From Purpureocillium takamizusanense (taxonomy: Eukaryota > Ascomycota > Sordariomycetes > Hypocreales > Ophiocordycipitaceae), in assembly GCF_022605165.1 (NCBI RefSeq), contig NC_063078.1:744001-808000 (forward strand): a stretch of DNA of 64,000 bases. Reading direction: 5' to 3'. A program made the translations under genes and the position numbers. Each line of letters opens with the position of its first letter. The stretch's first letter is position 1. The notes under the pieces were generated by a model. That model was not told where the DNA came from, did not search any database, and saw nothing but the letters and a program-made list of their open reading frames with translations. Of this stretch, positions 59,841 through 64,000 are shown one piece after another.

Positions 59841-62800
59841 ATGGACTTGTTCCGAGTCAGACTGAACTGCATCGATCATTACCAGGCGACACCCAGCCGT
59901 TATGACCCACAGCTGCGCAACGATGTGCGGCCGTCGCAGGTTTCGAAAGCCCCGAAGGTTCCGGTTGTTCGGATCTTTGGCTCTACCGAAACAGGTCAAA
60001 AGGTTTGCGCACACGTACATGGGGCATTCCCATACCTATACGTGGAGTACAGTGGCGGGCTAGCGTCTGAAGAAGGTTCGTTGAGTATTCACGACGTGTT
60101 AGTGAGAGCTTTGGCTAACGTGACATTCAGTCGGCGCATTCATATATCGCCTTCACTTGTCCATCGATCATGCCCTGGCCGTGAGCTACAGGCGTGACCA
60201 GTATGGGAACAACGCCAAGTTTGTTGCCAGGATCACGCTGGTAAAGGGCATTCCTTTCTATGGATTCCACGTCGGCTATCGACACTTCCTCAAAATTTAC
60301 GTGTTCAACCCTGTCGTGATGACTCGGCTCGCCGACCTCCTACAGCAAGGCGTGATAATGAAACGCAAGTTCCAGCCCTACGAGGCGCATTTGCAATATC
60401 TGTTGCAGTTCATGGTCGACTACAACCTGTACGGGTGCGACTACCTTGATTCGTCCAAGGCGATTTTTCGATCGCCTCTGCCACAGCATGATCAAGGATC
60501 AAATTCATCACACCTTTGGCATAACGCCTCAGTTCCGGCAGACTTTATCACGGATGATCCGACGCTGCCCCGCGTGAGCCATTGCTCAATCGAAGTGGAC
60601 ATCTGCGTCCAGGACATTGTCAACAGAAAGATGGTCAAGGAGCGCCAGGTCCATCATGAGTTCATCGAACGCACATCGCCGATACCAAGCGATCTAAAAT
60701 TTGTCTACAGCATGGCTGGCTTATGGAAAGACGAAACCAAAAGGAGACAACGACAACTGCCCAAGGCCCAGCAACACAATAGCCCATTCCCTCCCGAAGC
60801 CCTGGTCTCAATGTCCGCGGATCCCCGAGATTCACAGCCGCAGGGGTGGATCCATGAGCAAGAGTATCAGCAAGATATACAGAATTTAATCTGTAAGGAG
60901 GCCGCCGATCTGGACGGTGCAGACGTGTCGTTTGAAACGTTTGTAAAGCCCCCAGAACCCGAGCCGGATGTCAGTACCATTTTGCAGTCTGTGGAGGACC
61001 TATATCCTTCCAAGTTGATGCCGGCTCTTGGCTTGCCACCCAAGCTGGACAACTCAGTGCTGGATACCGCGAGCAGCATCGAAGTCGACGAGAAGGCGGC
61101 GCTCCAAGTCCAAGAAGAAGACGGTGTTTATCCAGAAGATTCCGATGAGGAGACGTTCCAGAAAATAAACGAAACAAATCTACCGGGCGACCATGATGCT
61201 CAAGCTCACTCACGAAGTCCAGCGGAACGACGGCAAGCCGGTGACGACACGCTACCGCCGTTTGGGGAAATACCGGGCGTGGCCTTCAGCGTACTGAAGT
61301 CGGGAGAGGGCCCGAAGATACCCGTAACAGACGACCTCCTTGATGCTGCCGTGGATGATGGTTTTCTATGCAGGGTACCCAAGCGACATGTCGCATCCAA
61401 ACTTGACGCCAAGCGCACCGAGACCGAAACACCCCCGGGTAGTCCCGCTTCAAAGCGACTGAAGTCGAGCACCACGGAAGTCTCTCCAGATACAAGATCA
61501 GGGGCTGTCAATCCAGCCCTTGCTGCGAGGAGCATTCCAAAAGGACCAGAAGATCCTCACCCGAAAACAAACTCCTTTGTCAGTCGTACAATGCTGTCGA
61601 TACCTTCTGGAAGTTCCGAAGCGGATCGCACCACCGGATCTTTTAGAGCTGGAGGCGACCGCGACGGTATCGTGAAGCGGAGAAACTCACCGTCCACAAA
61701 ACGACTGAGTCATGATACAGGGACGCAAAAGAAGGTGTCCTTTGTAGATAGTGCCCTTGGTGCTGGAGGTAGCGGATCGCAGGGTCATGGCAAGGTCAAC
61801 GCGGTGTCTGTTCCTACGAGTGGTTGCCCACAGCGAACCTTCGTCTTTGCTGCTCCACCACCCACATACGCCGACAGCACGAACATGAAGAAGCACGACT
61901 TGCCGGACGTCATTTATCAGGATGCATACTACAGCAAGGAGAAGGATGTGCCAGATCGAAGCCGCGAGTACGCAGGCAGGGAATATCGCCTAGAAAGCAA
62001 CACTGTGCCATTTCTCCCCCAATTTGACCTGCGAGCTTTGTTCCCCACCACGCAGAACGAGAGAGCAGATTCGCAAGGTATGGCTGGCCTTCAGCGAGAA
62101 CAAACACGACAGCCGTGGCAATGCGGCTGGCGTAGTTGGGAATACACACGTCCCCCACCTGCGTACAGGACAGTATCGCAGTGGGCCGACAAAAGGGCTC
62201 ACAACATACAGAAGAACGTCAGAGAACGCCGTTCAAAGGCCATGATACAGCCTGCGGCGATGTCGCAAATCGATGGTCCGACGCCGAAGAACAAGCACGG
62301 GTTCAAATTCACACAGAAGGCGGCGAAAACCAGTGTTCAGCATGAGGTTCAATACATGAGCACCATGAGCCTAGAGGTGCACGTCAATAGCCGAGGAAAG
62401 TTCATCCCGAATCCCGAACAAGACGAGATTCAGTGCATATTCTGGGCCTGTAAGTCTGATGAGAGGACATACAATACCCAGGGGTCAATCAACGCTCTTC
62501 AGTCAGGGGTGTTGATTCTCTCCCATGATGGGGCTGTTGCGCAACGGATAGCGCAGGCGACAAACGCGTCTGTCGCAGAAGAGGACAGCGAGCTGGACCT
62601 GCTAGTACGGATGGTTGAGATTGTCAGGACCTTTGACCCGGACGTCCTGACAGGCTTCGAGGTGCATGGGAGCTCGTGGGGCTATCTTATCGAACGCGCA
62701 AGACTTAAGTATGACTACGACTTGTGCGACGAGTTCTCTCGTATGAGATCCGATTCCCATGGCAGATTTGGCAAGAACAGTGACCGATGGGGCTTCAACA

Positions 62801-64000
62801 CAACGTCGACAATCCGTGTTACTGGCCGACACATGATCAACATTTGGAGAGCGATGCAGGGCGAGTTGAATCTTCTGCAGTACACCATGGAGAATGTGAT
62901 TTGGCATTTGCTCCATCGTCGCGTGCCTCACTATTCCTGGAAGACGCTCACGAAGTGGTACAAGAGCAATAAACCAGCGGAGCTCGAGAAGCTGCTGCGA
63001 TACTACCGAAACCGCGCGCGGCTGGACATTGAGATACTCGAAGCCAACGAGCTCATTGCACGGACCAGCGAGCAGGCCAGGCTCCTTGGTGTCGACTTCT
63101 TCTCTGTTTTTTCCAGAGGGTCGCAGTTCAAAGTCGAGTCGATAATGTCTAGGATTGCCAAACCAGAAAACTTCGTCTTTGTATCGCCGAGCAAGAAGCA
63201 AGTTGGCGGCCAAAATGCACTTGAGTGCCTACCTCTGGTCATGGAGCCTCAGAGTGCCTTCTACAGCAGCCCGCTCTTGGTGCTCGACTTTCAGAGCCTG
63301 TATCCCAGCGTCATGATCGCGTACAACTACTGTTACTCTACGTTTCTCGGACGGATCAAGAACTGGCGAGGGACGAGCAAGATGGGCTTTACGGAGTACG
63401 AACGCCAGAAGGGTCTGCTCGTACTCCTGAAGGACTATATTAATATTGCACCAAACGGGATGATGTATGTAAAGGCAGAGATTCGCAAGTCCCTGCTCGC
63501 CAAGATGTTGACAGAGATCCTGGAGACCAGAGTCATGGTCAAAAGCGGCATGAAGAAGGACAAGGACGACAAGACATTGCAGCAGCTGCTGAACAATCGT
63601 CAGCTGGCGCTGAAGCTTCTGGCCAATGTCACCTATGGCTACACGTCTGCATCGTTTTCCGGGCGAATGCCTTGCTCGGAAATCGCCGACAGCATCGTCC
63701 AGACTGGGAGAGAAACGCTTGAGCGAGCGATCGCACAGATCCATTCTGTCGAGCGGTGGGGCGCAGAGGTCGTTTATGGCGATACGGACAGCCTTTTCGT
63801 GTACTTGAAGGGGAGGACGAGGGAGCAGGCTTTTGACATCGGCAACGAGATCGCAAAGGCGGTCACGGAGATGAACCCACGACCGATCAAACTCAAGTTC
63901 GAAAAGGTTTATCACCCTTGCGTGCTTCTAGCGAAGAAACGCTACGTGGGCTACAAGTACGAGAGCAAGGGGCAAGCCAAGCCGGACTTTGACGCAAAGG
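59841..64000 (+). CDS. REV3: DNA polymerase zeta catalytic subunit REV3 (3' end beyond the window)
   Basis: Exon 1 is 59841..60075. After a 55-bp intron (GTTCGT...TTCAG), exon 2 begins at 60131 and stays open to the window end at 64000. The protein starts MDLFRVRLNCIDHYQATPSR. An N-terminal B-family region (GIPFYGFHVGYRHFLKIYVF) is followed by a long, poorly conserved Ser/Pro-rich middle, then the polymerase core: NTTSTIRVTGRHMINIWRAM, motif A DFQSLYPSVMIAYNY, motif B LKLLANVTYGYTSASFSGRM, and motif C YGDTDSLFV with both catalytic Asp residues. REV3 with REV7 performs translesion synthesis past DNA damage. The truncation is only the window boundary; thumb and C-terminal Fe-S zinc-finger regions should lie beyond it. 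Confidence 0.96.

Overview
The window looks like nuclear DNA of a filamentous ascomycete, most likely order Hypocreales (Sordariomycetes). Introns are mostly 45-90 bp, with GTATGT/GTAAGT-type donors, CTGAC or CTAAC branch sites and CAG/TAG acceptors. The right half has the conserved mating-type neighbourhood of this group: CIA30 - APC5 - COX13 - APN2 - MAT1-2-1 - SLA2 - RPL21 - RPS9 - SLU7 - REV3. All splice structures were worked out by eye from reading frame, phase and protein family continuity; no transcript data were available.

Left part (1-6 kb): an intact 959-residue TPR-repeat protein with a CHAT (caspase-like) protease domain is divergently paired with a second, damaged gene. That gene's order of segments fits the fungal gasdermin-like pore-forming family. 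Fungal gasdermins are often encoded next to CHAT or subtilisin proteases that activate them, so this pair is the best candidate for an unusual system here: a cell-death module whose executioner seems to be broken, or to use a weak intron. 6-7.5 kb holds an RGS-domain three-helix membrane protein (Rax1-like). 7.5-12 kb is nearly empty.

Middle (12-28 kb): a secreted proteinase K-type subtilisin, an alpha/beta hydrolase of the proline iminopeptidase type, a multi-RRM RNA-binding protein, a sodium:solute symporter, a mitochondrial Tim44-like (Mba1/mL45) protein, a complex I assembly factor (CIA30/NDUFAF1) and anaphase-promoting complex subunit 5.

Mating-type region (28.7-54 kb): COX13 (with an 8-nt microexon) and APN2 are divergent. 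Then come a 168-residue orphan gene, the HMG-box gene MAT1-2-1, and an unassigned 232-residue gene that may be the auxiliary MAT1-2-3 type. Next is a roughly 12.8-kb gene-free tract full of microsatellites and homopolymer runs, and finally SLA2. No MAT1-1 gene is visible, so the strain carries the MAT1-2 idiomorph and is probably heterothallic.

Right end (55.6-64 kb): the ribosomal protein genes eL21 and uS4 share a short divergent promoter, as do SLU7 and REV3. REV3 (catalytic subunit of DNA polymerase zeta) runs off the window end.
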